Source of the DNA: Semisulcospira habei
Taxonomy: Eukaryota; Mollusca; Gastropoda; Semisulcospiridae
Direction: 5' to 3'
Assembly (NCBI GenBank): GCA_036245525.1
Contig: BTPG01000004.1
Coordinates: 160,522,230-160,586,229, forward strand
Length of the DNA stretch: 64,000 bases
Shown here one piece after another: positions 35,501-47,445 of this stretch. The stretch's first letter is position 1. The number at the start of each line of letters is the position of its first letter. Both the position numbers and the translations under genes were made by a program. The notes below the pieces were generated by a model that was not told where the DNA came from, did no database searches, and saw only the letters and a program-made list of their open reading frames with translations.

Positions 35501-36263
35501 CTGAGGATGGGAGAGTGGCTGCGGCTGCAGTGTCCTCTCGCCATCCTAGACACCCATTTAAGCTCCGCCTACCTGACCATTCATCTGTATTTAGTGCAGA
35601 ACTGCAGGCAATTCTGCTGGCACTCAAGCATGCCTATCAGTCTCGGGAACGGAACTTCCTGATTCTGTCTGATTCTCTTTCTGCCCTGCAGGCCCTTCAG
35701 GGCGCGGGAACAGACCACCCACTGCTGGTGCAGATTAGAGAGCTTTACGCAGATTTGATGAAGGAATATTATGACATCATTTTTATTTGGGTCCCAGGCC
35801 ATGTGGGCATCGAAGGCAACAGAATTGCAGATTCTGCTGCCAACAGTGCCCGCAATGACCCTGTCCCTGACACACAGACTGTTTTTAGTGATTTTAAACC
35901 TGCGAGTGGCAGTCCGAGTGGGACAAAGAGGAAGGGAACAAGCTTCATGAAGCTCTTCCTACGTTGTCCGACAGTCTACCTTTCCGCTGCGGCAGCCGCC
36001 GTGAGGAGACTGTCCTTGCTCGGCTCCACATCGGGCACACTTATGTTACGCACTCTTACTTACTTAAACAGGATGAGCGTCCATGGTGTTTTGTCTGTGA
36101 TGAGCAGTTTTCTGTTCGACACTTTTTGCTGTATTGTGCTGACCTAATTGACACCAGGTATAAACACTTCACAGCAGACTCCTTGAAGGTTTTGTTCCGG
36201 GATGTTCCCCCGGACAAAATCTTCAATTTCTTGCAAGCATGCAATATTTTTAACAAGATCTGA
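32595..36263 (+). pseudogene. LINE copy C: ORF2 polyprotein, broken
   Basis: The endonuclease is intact to SPTYS at 33104, where an extra T gives a stop. It resumes in another frame with SDHFPIVLS. A second shift occurs near 33430. The RT N-terminal part is open to 34394. A one-base insertion (TTGTCGGGACATGG) shifts the frame before the long open segment 34384-36147, which holds RT motif B (PQGS), motif C (LFVDD), RNase H (YTDGSKSEDG, ILSDSLSALQAL, WVPGHVGIEGNRIAD). A deletion near 35905 shifts the frame before the CCHC finger (CFVCDEQFSVRHFLLYC). TGA at 36261-36263. Inactive but less decayed than A or B. Confidence 0.85.
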
Positions 36264-36491
36264 GCATTCATAGACTATGTGAATCTTTTTTATTTGCCCT
36301 TTTTGAGAGTCTGTAGTCGTTTATTTTAAAGACGTGTGACATTTTAGCCTGAGATTTTTAATCTATATTTACATCTTGTCTTAAGACCTTGCTTTTAGTC
36401 TGGCTGACCAGATTTTTACCCATCTCGCCGTGAGATGGCCTTAGTCGCCTGCTCGGCGTTAAACCCAAATAACTAACTAACTAACTAACCA

Positions 36492-36735
36492 GCTGGGTCT
36501 GTCACAGCTGATGGGTAGGTCGGTCTCTGCTGGCTGGATGTCTGGGGGGGGGGTCGGGTGGGCTGGGTCTGTTCAGTAACTCGTCAAAATACTCGGCCCA
36601 TCTGTCGAGTTGGTCTGCTCTGTCTGCAATAGGCTTGCCTTCTTTGTCTTTTACTGGCCATACAGTCTTCTGGTAATGTCGTAGAGCTGTTTCATGTTAC
36701 CGCTGCCTGCTGCCTTTTCTGCCTCTGCTGCCAGG
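36492..36735 (-). mobile_element. RTE-like LINE copy 1, 5' portion
   Basis: Continues the RTE sequence after the LINE C target duplication (complement of the region at 60660-60920 in copy 2). Contains a run of 9 G near 36545 and an internal deletion of about 30 bp near 36660 compared with copy 2. It stops at CCAGG (36735), so the endonuclease half is missing: a 5'-truncated insertion. Confidence 0.8.
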
Positions 36736-38121
36736 ACTTTCACAGTGCGCTTTGTAGCCTCTTTGAACAAGTGAAAGAAATACGTGTATGATGTACAATG
36801 ATCTTTTTGCAATGGAAAATCATATAATTATTTCTTTGCTTGTGCATTATGATGTTGGTCTATCGTTCCTGCAAACACGAGTTTTGGGTGACATTTATGC
36901 GGGACCTGGTACTGCCGAAATCCTAACACTTTTTCGCTACGAACGGACCTGTGCACAATGTTCTTTATCGCTATCAAGCACATCTGCGTTTCCTTGAGCT
37001 GGCAAATTTCTTTCATGTATGCATGCATTTCGTCAGTAGTGATCTAAGCATTTCACAATGAATGTACAGTTTCTGATCATACCAAAATATTCAGATGTTA
37101 CAACAGATGAAAGACGTGAGATTCCTGAATCTAAATCGTTCAGATCTACAGTCCTCTATTGAGCGCTGAATGCAGAATTTCGGATTTCTATAAATGCACA
37201 CTTCTGCTCCAAGGTCAAGCAGCTCACAAACAAATCATAAAAATCTTCGATCTCGCCCTTTGTATCTTTGATTTTTGCACATTATGCTTTGCCAAATCGT
37301 TAGAGCACCTACCTGTGGATTTTCACCGGTCCTTTCGAAATGACTCGCAGCTGCAGATGATGTTTGTGCTTATTCTGGACACGCGCAGTTATGTTTTCCT
37401 GTATTTTACGATTATACACGTTCTTCAGTCTCACTCTGTCTGTCATGTTGACTAAATTCCTCTGCAGATTTATCTAAACAACGTGTTTTAGCTTGTAATC
37501 CGCCAAAAAACATACTTGCAAGGTGCGAGTTGTATCCGAGAGGAAGTTAGCCAAACAGCTTCGGAAATACATTTGAACTAGTCGGAGATGCACATTTTTG
37601 TGGTGCTCTTGAACCAAATCGTCATAAGACCAAATTTGGAAGTTATCAACAAATTCCTAGGTTTGCCGTTGATTGTTCATTTAGGCCAGAGTGAAGGACA
37701 AATTACTGCGAGGGAGAGAAATGGCTTTCAAACGTCATAACTTGTTTCAATGCAGTGAGAAGACTGTGCGCTTTGACCAGGTTAGAAGTAGGCAAAATGC
37801 ACTTTTTGGAGGGGGAAAAAATGTTAAAACTCTGAGTACTTTGTTTATTTAACATTCATGGGTGTTCGATAAAAGCTCTGAGGAAAAAGGAGTATGTTTT
37901 CGCATAGAGGACACTCAGAACTTGCAGAAAATCTGGAAAACCCAAAATGGCCAACGTGACAGATTTTTCAAATTGGAGGTTTCCTAGTTCGCCTTAAGCA
38001 TGTCTTCTTCCAAAGGTGAACCAATCTGTGCTGTAGTGTTGTAACTTTGATAATAGAAGTGCAGACTGTTCTTATTGCAGCTTTTGACTTTTACTAATTT
38101 AATTATTGATGTTTTCTTCAG
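36736..38121. other. Helicase intron, unannotated
   Basis: AT-rich, no recognisable gene or repeat. Ends in a TTTTCTTCAG acceptor at 38121. Confidence 0.5.
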
Positions 38122-38193
38122 GTGTCACAGTTTATTTTAGATCAGATGATTGCTGCAGGACGGGGTGCTGACTGCAACATCGCTATTACTCAG
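38122..38193 (+). CDS. DHX9: DHX9-like RNA helicase A, internal exon
   Basis: Twenty-four codons between TTTTCTTCAG and CAG/GTCTGT. Encodes VSQFILDQMIAAGRGADCNI then AITQ. It follows GCGKTTQ of the previous exon directly and leads into motif Ia (TQPRRISA) across the next junction. Both boundaries are phase 0. In DHX9 this helix-strand links Walker A to motif Ia of RecA domain 1. The usual Pro after Val (VPQF in most relatives) is Ser here. No frameshift or stop. 21.6 kb separates it from the previous exon, filled with LINE B, RTE copy 1 and LINE C. Confidence 0.9.
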
Positions 38194-38320
38194 GTCTGTG
38201 TTTGTTTTGTATTGCTCATTAGTGAATGACCACCGTAACTATAAGTGCTTCTTCATGAAAACACATTTCTAACTGATGACGTGTATCTGAATTGCACAGT
38301 ATTTTATTCAGTGTGGTGCG

Positions 38321-38560
38321 CTTTTGGCTCTCATGCTATAACAAAAGTGAGTCTGTGGTCTATCCCCTGTCATCTCCCATTGGCATTTTCTCAGAGACTA
38401 TTTAATCACAGACTTAAAAACATGGCCTAAGTATACCTTGTGGCAAGGCCTTTCTAATCATACTGATCTGAATGTCTCTCAACGGTCAAGGTCGCTGATC
38501 AGTAAACATTCAAATACATTATTGAAATACATTATTGAAATACTATTTTCAGCTTAAAAG
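38321..38560 (+). repeat. Dispersed GGTCA modular repeat, partial
   Basis: Starts CTTTTGGCTCTCATGC. Contains GGCATTTTCTCAGAGACTAT, TGGCAAGGCCTTTCTAA and CTCTCAACGGTCAAGGTC. Ends after a partial second module. Confidence 0.65.
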
Positions 38561-38642
38561 CCAATCTTGTGGCCACATTCCTTCTTCGATAAGATAAGTA
38601 GGGACTGATCTCTATACTTGTTTATTTTAAAGAAGGTTATTT

Positions 38643-39115
38643 AATAATAATAAATAGTTCTTGTATAGCGCTGTTCTCCAGGAAAACACTGGACTCACTG
38701 CGCATGCACAACAGCACTCTCTCTCTCTCAGACACGCGCACAATTATACACTACTTTAAACCACCCCATCCCTTCCCAACACCTTACATCCACTTCCTTC
38801 AAGAATCAGAATAAAAGGCAGTCAACAGTTAGCTAAAGGTGAGCTAGATGTTAAATGCCTGCCAGAAAAGAAAAGTCTTTAAGTGAGCTTTGAACTGTGA
38901 CAAGGTGGGCAGATTCCTCATTTCAGTTGGCAGCGAGTTCCACACACATGGGGCTAAAAAGGTGAAAGAACGCTCCCTGATAGTTTTCATGTTAAGCTTC
39001 GGGATTTTAAAAAGTTTTTCACTGGAGGAATGGAGGGTGCGTGATGGTTGATAAACAGACAGCTTGGCAGAAAGGTACGGTGGGAGAGATCTGTCAAAAT
39101 GCCGATAGACATTAA
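38643..39115 (+). repeat. Unclassified dispersed-type repeat beginning with TAATAATAA
   Basis: Starts AATAATAATAAATAGTTCTT then GTATAGCGCTGTTCTCCAGG, with a CT microsatellite at about 38719. This start resembles the AT-rich, GCGC-containing ends of mobile repeats common in aquatic invertebrates. No coding content; no second copy in the window. Confidence 0.35.
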
Positions 39116-40192
39116 TTAATATTTACCTGAAATATTAATAAATTGTGTTGTAACTGAAAGACTGCTAAGCGTGCTTCTTTTTCCGTTTGGTTCTTCTCTT
39201 CATTGTACACGCTTGGCAGTCACCTTTTTGATCTGAACCACAGCCCAGTTGTTTTTATTTTCATTTTTAAAAAAAGTAAATATTCGACCATCACCCAAAA
39301 ATGTCATATCCTAAAATATTCAACCTTCACCCAAAATTTACATCTAAAATATTTGTCTCGCTACCTCCCAAAAAATGGTTTCAAAATCATCTGAAATGAT
39401 TTGGTCTTATTTTCAAAATGATTACTGTAATGCAAAGCTCGTCCTCAACAGGGAGAGTTATGATAGTGGTTGGCGGTGCAATCCTCACCTCCCCTTTGCA
39501 AGAGACATAAATTTACATGAACCTGTTTAGACAGGAGGGGTTTCCTTATTTTGGTTTACATCTACAACAAGGCAAAGCCGCCCGCTAGCTGCATGCTGTC
39601 TACACTTGTCAGCCATCGATTGGCTAATTTGCTAGTTAGAGGGTGTGGCTACAAGTGTCAATCACAAACAAAACTGCACTGCAATGCCAATAACCTGAGC
39701 CATGAAGGATGCGCTCAGAATTGGATATCTTAGTAGAATGTTGGCTTTTTTGTTTTTTTATGTTGTGAGTTCCGAAAGAGGATGTTGGCGAAAAAAACAA
39801 TAAAATGTCTGTGTGCCTAAACACAATCTTGCCTGATAGATTTGGGCTTCAGGAATGAATTCTAATTTATTTAGGTGAAGGTGTTTCTGCAGCTCTGTTT
39901 AGCATCCTTCAAGTGCATGAATGCAAGTGCATGAATGGGACACCCTTGCACCATTGGCAATATATGGTGTGTTCCAAATAGTCTAGCAGATTATGCAATT
40001 TGTGTAGAGGTAAGTAGTTCGTCAAAAGAGTAACATTGGTTTGCAGGTACGAAACGAAAGTACTAATGCCATATGGTTTATGCATAACAACAATATTTGT
40101 CCTTAGGATGGAGACATTTTTTTTACAAGTGTTTTTTGAGCGCTATTCGCTGTGGGGGAACCAGTCCTCATACACGGCCTGGTGCAAGACAT
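39116..40192. other. Helicase intron, unannotated
   Basis: No gene or named repeat recognised. Confidence 0.45.
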
Positions 40193-40905
40193 TTTTGGCT
40201 CACGCGTGTAGCAAAAGTGTGTCTATGTTTTGGTCGTCCATGTTAAACTTTAACTTTGGCATTTTCTTGGAGACTATTCAAGCCACAGGCTTTCAAACTT
40301 GGACCAAGGATACTTTGTGCCAAGACCTTTCTAAACATACCAATTTGAGTGACTTCTCACAAGGTCAAGGTCGCAGGGGATCAGGAAATATATCAAAAAT
40401 AGCTATATTTTGACATAATTTATTTGTTCTCAAATACTATTCACAACTTCAAACCCAAACTTGGTACAAAGATACCTGATGGTAAGACTATGCATACTAA
40501 TTTGGATGACCCCTCGGAAGGGTCAAGGGTCACAAGAGGTCTGGAAATGGGTGAAAAATTGCCATTTTTTGACCAAAGATGTTTTTGGCTCACATCCGTG
40601 GTAAACTTTAACGTTGCTATTTTCTCTGAGACTATTTAAGCCACATTCTTCAGACTTGGCCCAATGATGCTTTGTGGTAAGACCTTTCTAAACATACCGT
40701 CAGGGGTTCTTTCTCCGGGTACTCCGGCTCTTCCTCCCCCACAACTTTTGTATCAATTTCAGCCCACTTAATCAAATTTCAAATACCAATTTGAGTGACC
40801 TCTCACAAAGGTCAAGGTCACAGGGGATCAGGAAATATTTTTTCTCCAATACTATTCACAACTATGATCATTCATTGGTTTCATGCTGTAATAATTTTTT
40901 TGTTT
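40193..40905 (+). repeat. Dispersed GGTCA modular repeat, two partial copies
   Basis: First copy from TTTTTGGCTCACGCGTG to about 40570. A second start TTTTTGGCTCACATCC lies near 40579. The second copy is interrupted by a SINE-1 fragment (40699-40782). TCAAGGTCA occurs exactly at 40812-40820. It ends just upstream of the next helicase exon. Confidence 0.7.
40699..40782 (+). mobile_element. SINE-1 internal fragment
   Basis: 84 bp matching the SINE-1 body (GTCAGGGGTTCTTTCTCCGG ... CACTTAATCAAATTTC). It lies between ACATACC and AAATACC in the middle of a GGTCA repeat; ATACC is shared at both junctions. Head and tail are both absent. Confidence 0.65.
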
Positions 40906-40927
40906 TGTTTTTAATATGGTTTAATAG

Positions 40928-41567
<640 letters not shown>

Positions 41568-42331
41568 ATGGCGGATGAACCAGCGAAGAAAAAAAAAGTA
41601 TCATTGACTCGCGCCGACAATGACGGACTCGGATTTGAAGAGAAGAAAGAGGAAGAGAGACGAGATACCCCTAAGTAGAATTGACATCGGACAAGGGAAT
41701 ATGGTCATGTGGCAACACGTAAAGCAAGAGCTTGGCTTGACCGCCCGTCCGTAATTTGTCGCTTTCCTGCTCTGTAAATCAGTAAGTAATCTACGGTCTT
41801 TGTCGATCTTCCTATAGTTCTGCAAGCGCTAGTGATTTTCAGAATTCATGATCTTCAGTAGAATTTATCTCTTACTGATTCACAAGATTTTAAACCTGTT
41901 TTATCACATAGTTACGAATACGAGCTAGTTATCAGATTTTATGCTGAAGGATCTGAAAACTATGGTGCGTGTCAAAGTTGCACATTGCTGGTCGTAACAC
42001 GTTTTTGTCTGTGCGGGCTCTCATTCACACGATTCAGAGAGGTAGTGTTTCTGCTGCGATGGGTGCATTTGTCGTTTCCAATGATGCTTTCAGTTATTGA
42101 CTTTGATGAGTGAGATGTGAAATTGACTGCAGTGCAGAAAGTGGATAATATAAATACCAATGTTCTGTTTCGTGTTTTCAAGGGATAAAAGATCAAAGGT
42201 CAAACTAGGCACCATGGACGCTCGCTCAGTCGCTTTGCGCAGAGAGTCGAACAAGCCACGCCCTCGGTGCACGATGCAGCACGATCGTTACTAGTAAATA
42301 CAAGCAGGTCAAGCGGAACCCACATTGTGAT
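41568..42331 (+). repeat. Duplicated segment R, copy 1, with small exon-like start
   Basis: Similar over about 750 bp to 62548-64000 (which is interrupted by RTE copy 3). It starts at ATGGCGGATGAA. Codons 1-36 read MADEPAKKKKVSLTRADNDG and an acidic/basic stretch to a TAG at 41676. In a different frame IPLSRIDIGQGNMVMWQHVK follows, so an indel seems to split a short coding exon. A CA/GTAAGT donor-like site (about 41790) is conserved in both copies. The lysine-rich KKKK could be a nuclear signal. Probably the 5' end of an unidentified mobile element or a duplicated gene fragment. Confidence 0.5.
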
Positions 42332-42393
42332 TTTGACAGGATAGCAAGTATGGAAAGTTTATTCTACATTCTCGTGGATGGAGAACATCAGTA

Positions 42394-42690
42394 CACGTGT
42401 ACACCACACCGATGACCTCAAGACTGACCTGAAGTATTGCGATACACAGTCGGCCGGATTCTGCCGTATGACGTAGGCTCATAAATATGCATATTAATTC
42501 AAAACCAGGCCGATGCAGACGATAAATCCGCAATGTGTATACTGACACGTGTGTACACCACACCGATTACCTCATGACCTGCAGTATTGCAATACACTGA
42601 TAGTCTGCTGGGTTCTGCAGCCTTGTGACTTAGGCTCATAAATATGCATATTAATTCAAAACCAGGCCGATGCAGATGATAAATCCGTGA
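42394..42690. repeat. Tandem duplication, unit about 155 bp
   Basis: Two units, 42394-42545 and 42546-42690. Shared text includes TACACCACACCGAT, TAGGCTCATAAATATGCATA and CCAGGCCGATGCAGA. The units differ by several small indels. Confidence 0.8.
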
Positions 42691-44010
42691 CTCGGGTACA
42701 AAAACAATACACCCTGCATACGATGAATTTCGACATTTGGCATTGTTCTTACGTCATAAAGCGCTAAGATAGTACACAAAGGACCCATACACATATTGTC
42801 AGCAGTATCTGTTGCAGACAGTTTTCTGACTGTTGAGATGCTCGATCCTGGGCAATATAACTTTAAACAAAAAAGGTCCATATCCATATTCCATTCAAGT
42901 GAGGTGTGAGAGGAGGAGGTGAATGAGGAGGACATGCAATACCATACTGAGGTCACTAAACAGTTTCGAGACAAATACCTATGCATTGCATGCTACAAAT
43001 TTAAGGTATATGGATCTGATATGAATTCAGGTGTCGATGCAAATAATTGTAACAAGTGGCAGGTAAAAGGCAGGCAGTTATTTTTTACTTGATCTGCATT
43101 TTCTGCCTGATTCTGTACATTTTATCTATCCGACATTGGCCCTCAGTATGGTATTGCATGTGTGCAGGCAAGTACCAATATGTGTGTATGTATGGGTGTG
43201 TGCACATGTGTGTGTATGTGTCTGTAATTAAACTGCATTGTGTATCACTCATGTATTTTTCTTTATTTTATTTTATTTTTATTTGTGCGTGTGTTATTGT
43301 TAATTTTGTAGAGTAGCAACAGCAAATACAAAACAGATGGGATGAACCATGCCCACAAAGTAACTTCTGTATGAACGGTGACCATAGATCTAGTTTTACC
43401 TTCTATGTACCTTATTCTTTATGTTCTTGTTAAAGGCTTGGAGTGGCCTCATTTACATCTTTAGTTTTGTTGAGGTGCTTTTCCAGGGTCAGCTGTGCGA
43501 CTGTTCCTCAAACACATCCTGCAGTGGTCGCAACAATCGACAGAAACATTCTCAGTATACTGCTTGGAGTGTCTTCACTGTCAATGAGCACTATCTATTG
43601 ACTTTGACTTATTTGTGATCTTGAAATAACCCATCAACTCTAGGAAAAGGCATCCAATTTGAATATGCTCGGAGGCCCATTTAGGTACAGTTCAAGCAAA
43701 TCATGTCCTCAGTTTGTACTTAAACACTGAAGATATTCGTGTTGATATACATACACACACATACAGTGTTACAAGCCTAAAGTACATTCTGCAACAAGGT
43801 TAAGGTAAGTAGACATGACATAATTTTGATCTTGTTACTAATTTGAAGGGACTTAAAAATGGCCCATGTGCTAATTACTTTGTCCGTTGGTAAATAAAGT
43901 TTTCATTTCATTTTGGGGATTTTTTCATTTAAAGTATTGGGCCAATTCAACTCCAGTTTTTTATATTGATTGCAGATTGTATTTTCTGATGCAGTTTCTT
44001 TTGTGTGTAG
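42691..44010. other. Helicase intron, unannotated
   Basis: AT-rich with a TG-rich microsatellite near 43180-43225. No gene recognised. Confidence 0.45.
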
Positions 44011-44093
44011 GCACACTGCTGCGAAAATTGGAAGGAGGATTGCGAGGTGTCTCCCATGTCATTGTTGATGAAGTTCATGAAAGAGACATCAAT
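44011..44093 (+). CDS. DHX9: DHX9-like RNA helicase A, internal exon with DEVH box
   Basis: Acceptor TTGTGTGTAG, donor AAT/GTGAGT. 83 bp: two bases complete the Gly codon split by the previous intron, then 27 codons reading [20 protein letters not shown] and [12 protein letters not shown] is helicase motif II (Walker B, DExH), which binds Mg-ATP. The family usually has DEIH or DEAH, so Val at position 3 is a conservative variant. The phase-1 to phase-2 junction joins cleanly, supporting both splice sites. No stop. Confidence 0.93.
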
Positions 44094-44195
44094 GTGAGTG
44101 CAAATAATTTTCTTCTGAATTTTTCACTTCTGTAATATTGGTCATTGTAGCAGTGATTAGAAAATGTTATTTTAGGTCAAGATAAACATGTTTGT

Positions 44196-45195
44196 TGTTG
44201 GCTCATGTGTAAAGCAAAGTGTGTTCTGGGCCATTGGTCTTCTGTCTTGTGTCCATCGCCATCTATAATAAACTTTAATGTTGGTATTTTCTCGGAGATT
44301 ATTCAAGCCACAGTCTTCAAACTTGGCCCAAGGGTACTCTGTGGCAAGGGCTTTCTAAACATATCAATTTCAGTGACCTCTCAAAGGTCAAGGTCACAGG
44401 AGATCGGGAAATAGGTCCAAAATAGACATTTTGTCAAAAGATTTCTTTTTCCTCAAGTACTTAAGACGCAAAACTTGGTCCAGAGATAGGTGATGATAAG
44501 ACCTTCCTATGTATGCTAATTTGGATGACCCATTGGAAAGGTCAAGGGTCGCAAGAGATCAGCATATAATGTGAAAAAGCTAGAATTTTAGCTTTTATCA
44601 GCACTCTTGCCAAACTTTTTCACCAAATTTTGTAGAAATGTAGCTGATATGACTTTCTATGCATACTATTTTGGTTTGTTACTCGCAAAGGTCAAGGGTC
44701 ATGGGAGATTCACAGAAGTGTGAAAAATGCATACATTTTGAAAAAACATGGATTTTGCAAATACACAAGCCAACACTTTACTTACCGTAGAAATGGATCA
44801 CTCATGCACATGAGCCTGTTTTTGATAGATTTGTAGTTTTTATCAAAGTTTTTGCCAATTTTTCAGTCAGACTTGCCACAAAGGTTGATAGAATTGTAGT
44901 TTAATTGCAAACTTTTCAATCAAACTTACCATAAAGGTAGCTGATGTTAACACCTTTCTATGCATGCTAATTTAGTCGACACCTCACAAAGATCAAAGGT
45001 CACTGAGGGTTGATAAATGTGAGAAATATGCTACATTTTGAGACAACTTCGCTGGTAGAAAAGCCAACCCTTTACTTATGTTTAGACACTTGAACACTTG
45101 CTCATTTCAGTGACCTGTTCGAAAGGACAGGGTCACACTTATTTTGTGGATTGTTCGTACACACGAGCCTTTAGGGCTTTGCCTTTCTTGTTTTG
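44196..45195 (+). repeat. Dispersed GGTCA modular repeat, the longest copy
   Basis: Starts GTTGGCTCATGTGTAAAGCA and ends ACACGAGCCTTTAGGGCTTT. Contains at least four diverged modules of about 150-190 bp (starting near 44319, 44472, 44625 and 44922), each with a CTTGG/CTTACC-like start and a GGTCAAGG-like core. Exact TCAAGGTCA at 44388-44396. Confidence 0.75.
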
Positions 45196-45590
45196 CATGC
45201 GATAACAAATTGTGTTTACATGGGTGAAAATTGGCTAACGGTAATCAAGAATTCCAGAAATTGGAAGTGCCCAGTTCAAGAAATTTTCAACTTTGCAATG
45301 AAAAATCAGTTTCCATGTTTTTAAGGAACCCCTTACCCCATCCACTTTTTCACCAGTTCATTTATGAAGCAGCATTGTCTACAGCTGATTCTTCAGCACC
45401 TCAACAATCAGTGATGGCTATCCTAAAGAGGATTTTAAAATATGGCAAAAGGTGGATGAAAGTGTGTAGGTACCTATTATCCTGTGAACAGTTCTTATGC
45501 AGTTGCTGAAACATGGCTCGGTCAAACTGACAGTTCAGTGGCTTTCTTCATCATGGCTTCATCATGGCTTCCTTCATGTAAAAGTAAAGG

Positions 45591-45648
45591 TCAGGTTAGG
45601 GTATTGGGGTTTAATGCTGAGCAGGCGACTAAGGCCATCTCAAGGCGG
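45591..45648 (-). mobile_element. I-clade-like LINE tail, 58-bp insertion
   Basis: Complement of the 3' end shared by LINE copies A-D (GGCCTTAGTCGCCTGCTC then GCATTAAACCCC). Flanked by a 13-bp duplication GTAAAAGTAAAGG (45578-45590 and 45649-45661). Confidence 0.8.
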
Positions 45649-46112
45649 GTAAAAGTAAAGGACTCGGTTTGTGTGTATGGTCTTGCTAGCATTATGACAT
45701 ATTCACTGGCTTTGGAGTACAGTGTATAAGTATTTCCATCCAGCTGCCACAGGCGTCTAAATAGGCTGTAAATCATTGCATATGTCTTTAAATTGGTGCA
45801 GGTCTGTAACTCTGATTTTTTTCCCCCACTTTTTCCCCCATCTTAGGTGAAAGAAAATAATACAAAGTTTGACCCAGAATTGTTAAAATCTTCAGTTTCA
45901 TCTGTAGGGCTTTGCCCCCTGGACACTTGTGGGGACGCTGCTTTTTCCCTGTGCCGCATGGCTGAAATGCACTGAAATCTAAAATCTTCATCTTTCACCA
46001 ATGAGTCTATGCACTGATTGGTCTGTTATTCATCGTACATACTATTGTCCTACCAAACCTTTAACCCTTATCATTCGGAATACAGCAGTGTGTGAAATAA
46101 GTTTGACTAAAA

Positions 46113-46184
46113 TAGTTCAAAGGTAGTGCCAGAATAGCTTGGCACCTCTAGGCACCAAGCTATTCTGGCATCACCCTTGAACTA
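46113..46184. repeat. Palindromic element, 72 bp
   Basis: TAGTTCAAAGGTAGTGCCAG at the left pairs with its complement ending at 46184 with few mismatches. Centre GGCACCTCTAGGCACC. Related in arms and centre to 26862-26977. Confidence 0.85.
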
Positions 46185-47137
46185 AAGCCATTGGTCTATA
46201 TCATTATCTGTAAGTATTATATATAATGTAGCTTGCATATTGCAGTGTACAATTTTGAAGCTTTTAGCCACAGTATATTTAATTTTGGAATTTTTCCTGT
46301 ACATTTAAGCAACTTCGAATCTGCCCCAAATATAGAGAACATTCCAACGAAGAAAGAAATATGCTTAGAAAAGACAGTTACCACACAATTTATTAATATT
46401 TCAGGCTAATACATTTTTTTTCAAAATAGAAATACAAACATGAAATAATAGTAAAATTTATTTGTGGATACATGCCAGTACTAAGTTTTTCATAAAGAAT
46501 GTAATACTAATAGTATGCCAATTTTGTCAGCCTAAGCCATCAAAGATTTGAAAAACATTGTACCAGTTGGAATCTCTTTTTGCAAAAGTACTTGGTGTGA
46601 TAAAGTGACCAATAATATAAAGAAAGTAATTAAAAAGGTCACTAACAATATTATGTTGCATCAGAAAGTTCTGAAAGGAAAATCTGTCTTGTGTTTGATG
46701 GAAGACTGCTCTTCGTTTCGGTATCTTGGCATGTCCATCTATGAGTACCTCAACAGGTTTTGAATGTGCCTGTACCCATACTGTGAGGTACTGGTAAGCA
46801 TAAAACTTAACTTTCTTCCTATTTCCTGGAACATTTATTTTGGGTTTTCACTTTCTATGGCAACATTTGCGAGGAACAGAGACATCTAAGATGTGGTTTT
46901 CATTTGTTTCAGTGAGCTTAACTGGATGAAAGTTGGAACTTATGGCTAGGGCTGATAGCAGCAAACTAAAAAAAAAAACGAAAGCATTAGCACGTTACAC
47001 AACAAGTAATAATTCATTGATTCAAAGCAAATTTTCATTTTAAGTAATGGATTATCGGTACAGTGAAGAGTAGGTAGTTGTGAAACCGTCTTCAAGGGTA
47101 GCCCGAAAATGGAAAGAAAGAAAGAAATAATAAAAAG

Positions 47138-47138
<1 letters not shown>

Positions 47139-47174
<36 letters not shown>

Positions 47175-47368
47175 GAAGGTCACACATGTAGATCGGTCAA
47201 ACATGTGAGCCATAAAGGCTTTGCCTTTCTTTTTTATATAAATTTTGCGTTGAAAGAGTCAAATAAATTAGAAACCCCGCTCAAAGGTCAAGGGTTGCAA
47301 GAGGTCAGGAAATGGGAAAAAATTCCCCTTTTGTAATAAAATATAATGGGGGGGGGGGGGGGGGGGGG
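47139..47368. repeat. Two long poly(G) tracts flanking a GGTCA-repeat fragment
   Basis: 35 G at 47139-47173 and 21 G at 47348-47368. Between them (47175-47346) lies a GGTCA-repeat fragment with ACATGTGAGCCATAAAGG and CTCAAAGGTCAAGGGTTG. Confidence 0.9.
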
Positions 47369-47382
47369 AGGAGCAAGCATTT

Positions 47383-47445
47383 CAAGTTAGTTTATTATTA
47401 GGGTTTAATGCCAAGTGGGCAACTAAGGCCATCTCAGGGAGGGCA
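47383..47445 (-). mobile_element. I-clade-like LINE tail fragment
   Basis: Complement of the LINE 3' end: AGGGTTTAATGCCAAGTGGG and CAACTAAGGCCATCTCAGGG. More diverged than the fragment at 45591. Target duplication not resolved. Confidence 0.65.

Larger units (their letters stand above)
30557..36491 (+). mobile_element. I-clade-like LINE, copy C, nested in RTE copy 1
   Basis: Flanked by a 10-bp duplication GCTGGGTCTG (30547-30556 and 36492-36501). Starts CCTACCCGGCACCGGCC, like copy D. It lacks about 33 bp of the 5' leader (CCACGTGGCG...CTCAGTCT). The 3' end is GGCGTTAAACCCAAATAACT with repeated AACT. Opposite orientation to its RTE host. Confidence 0.9.
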
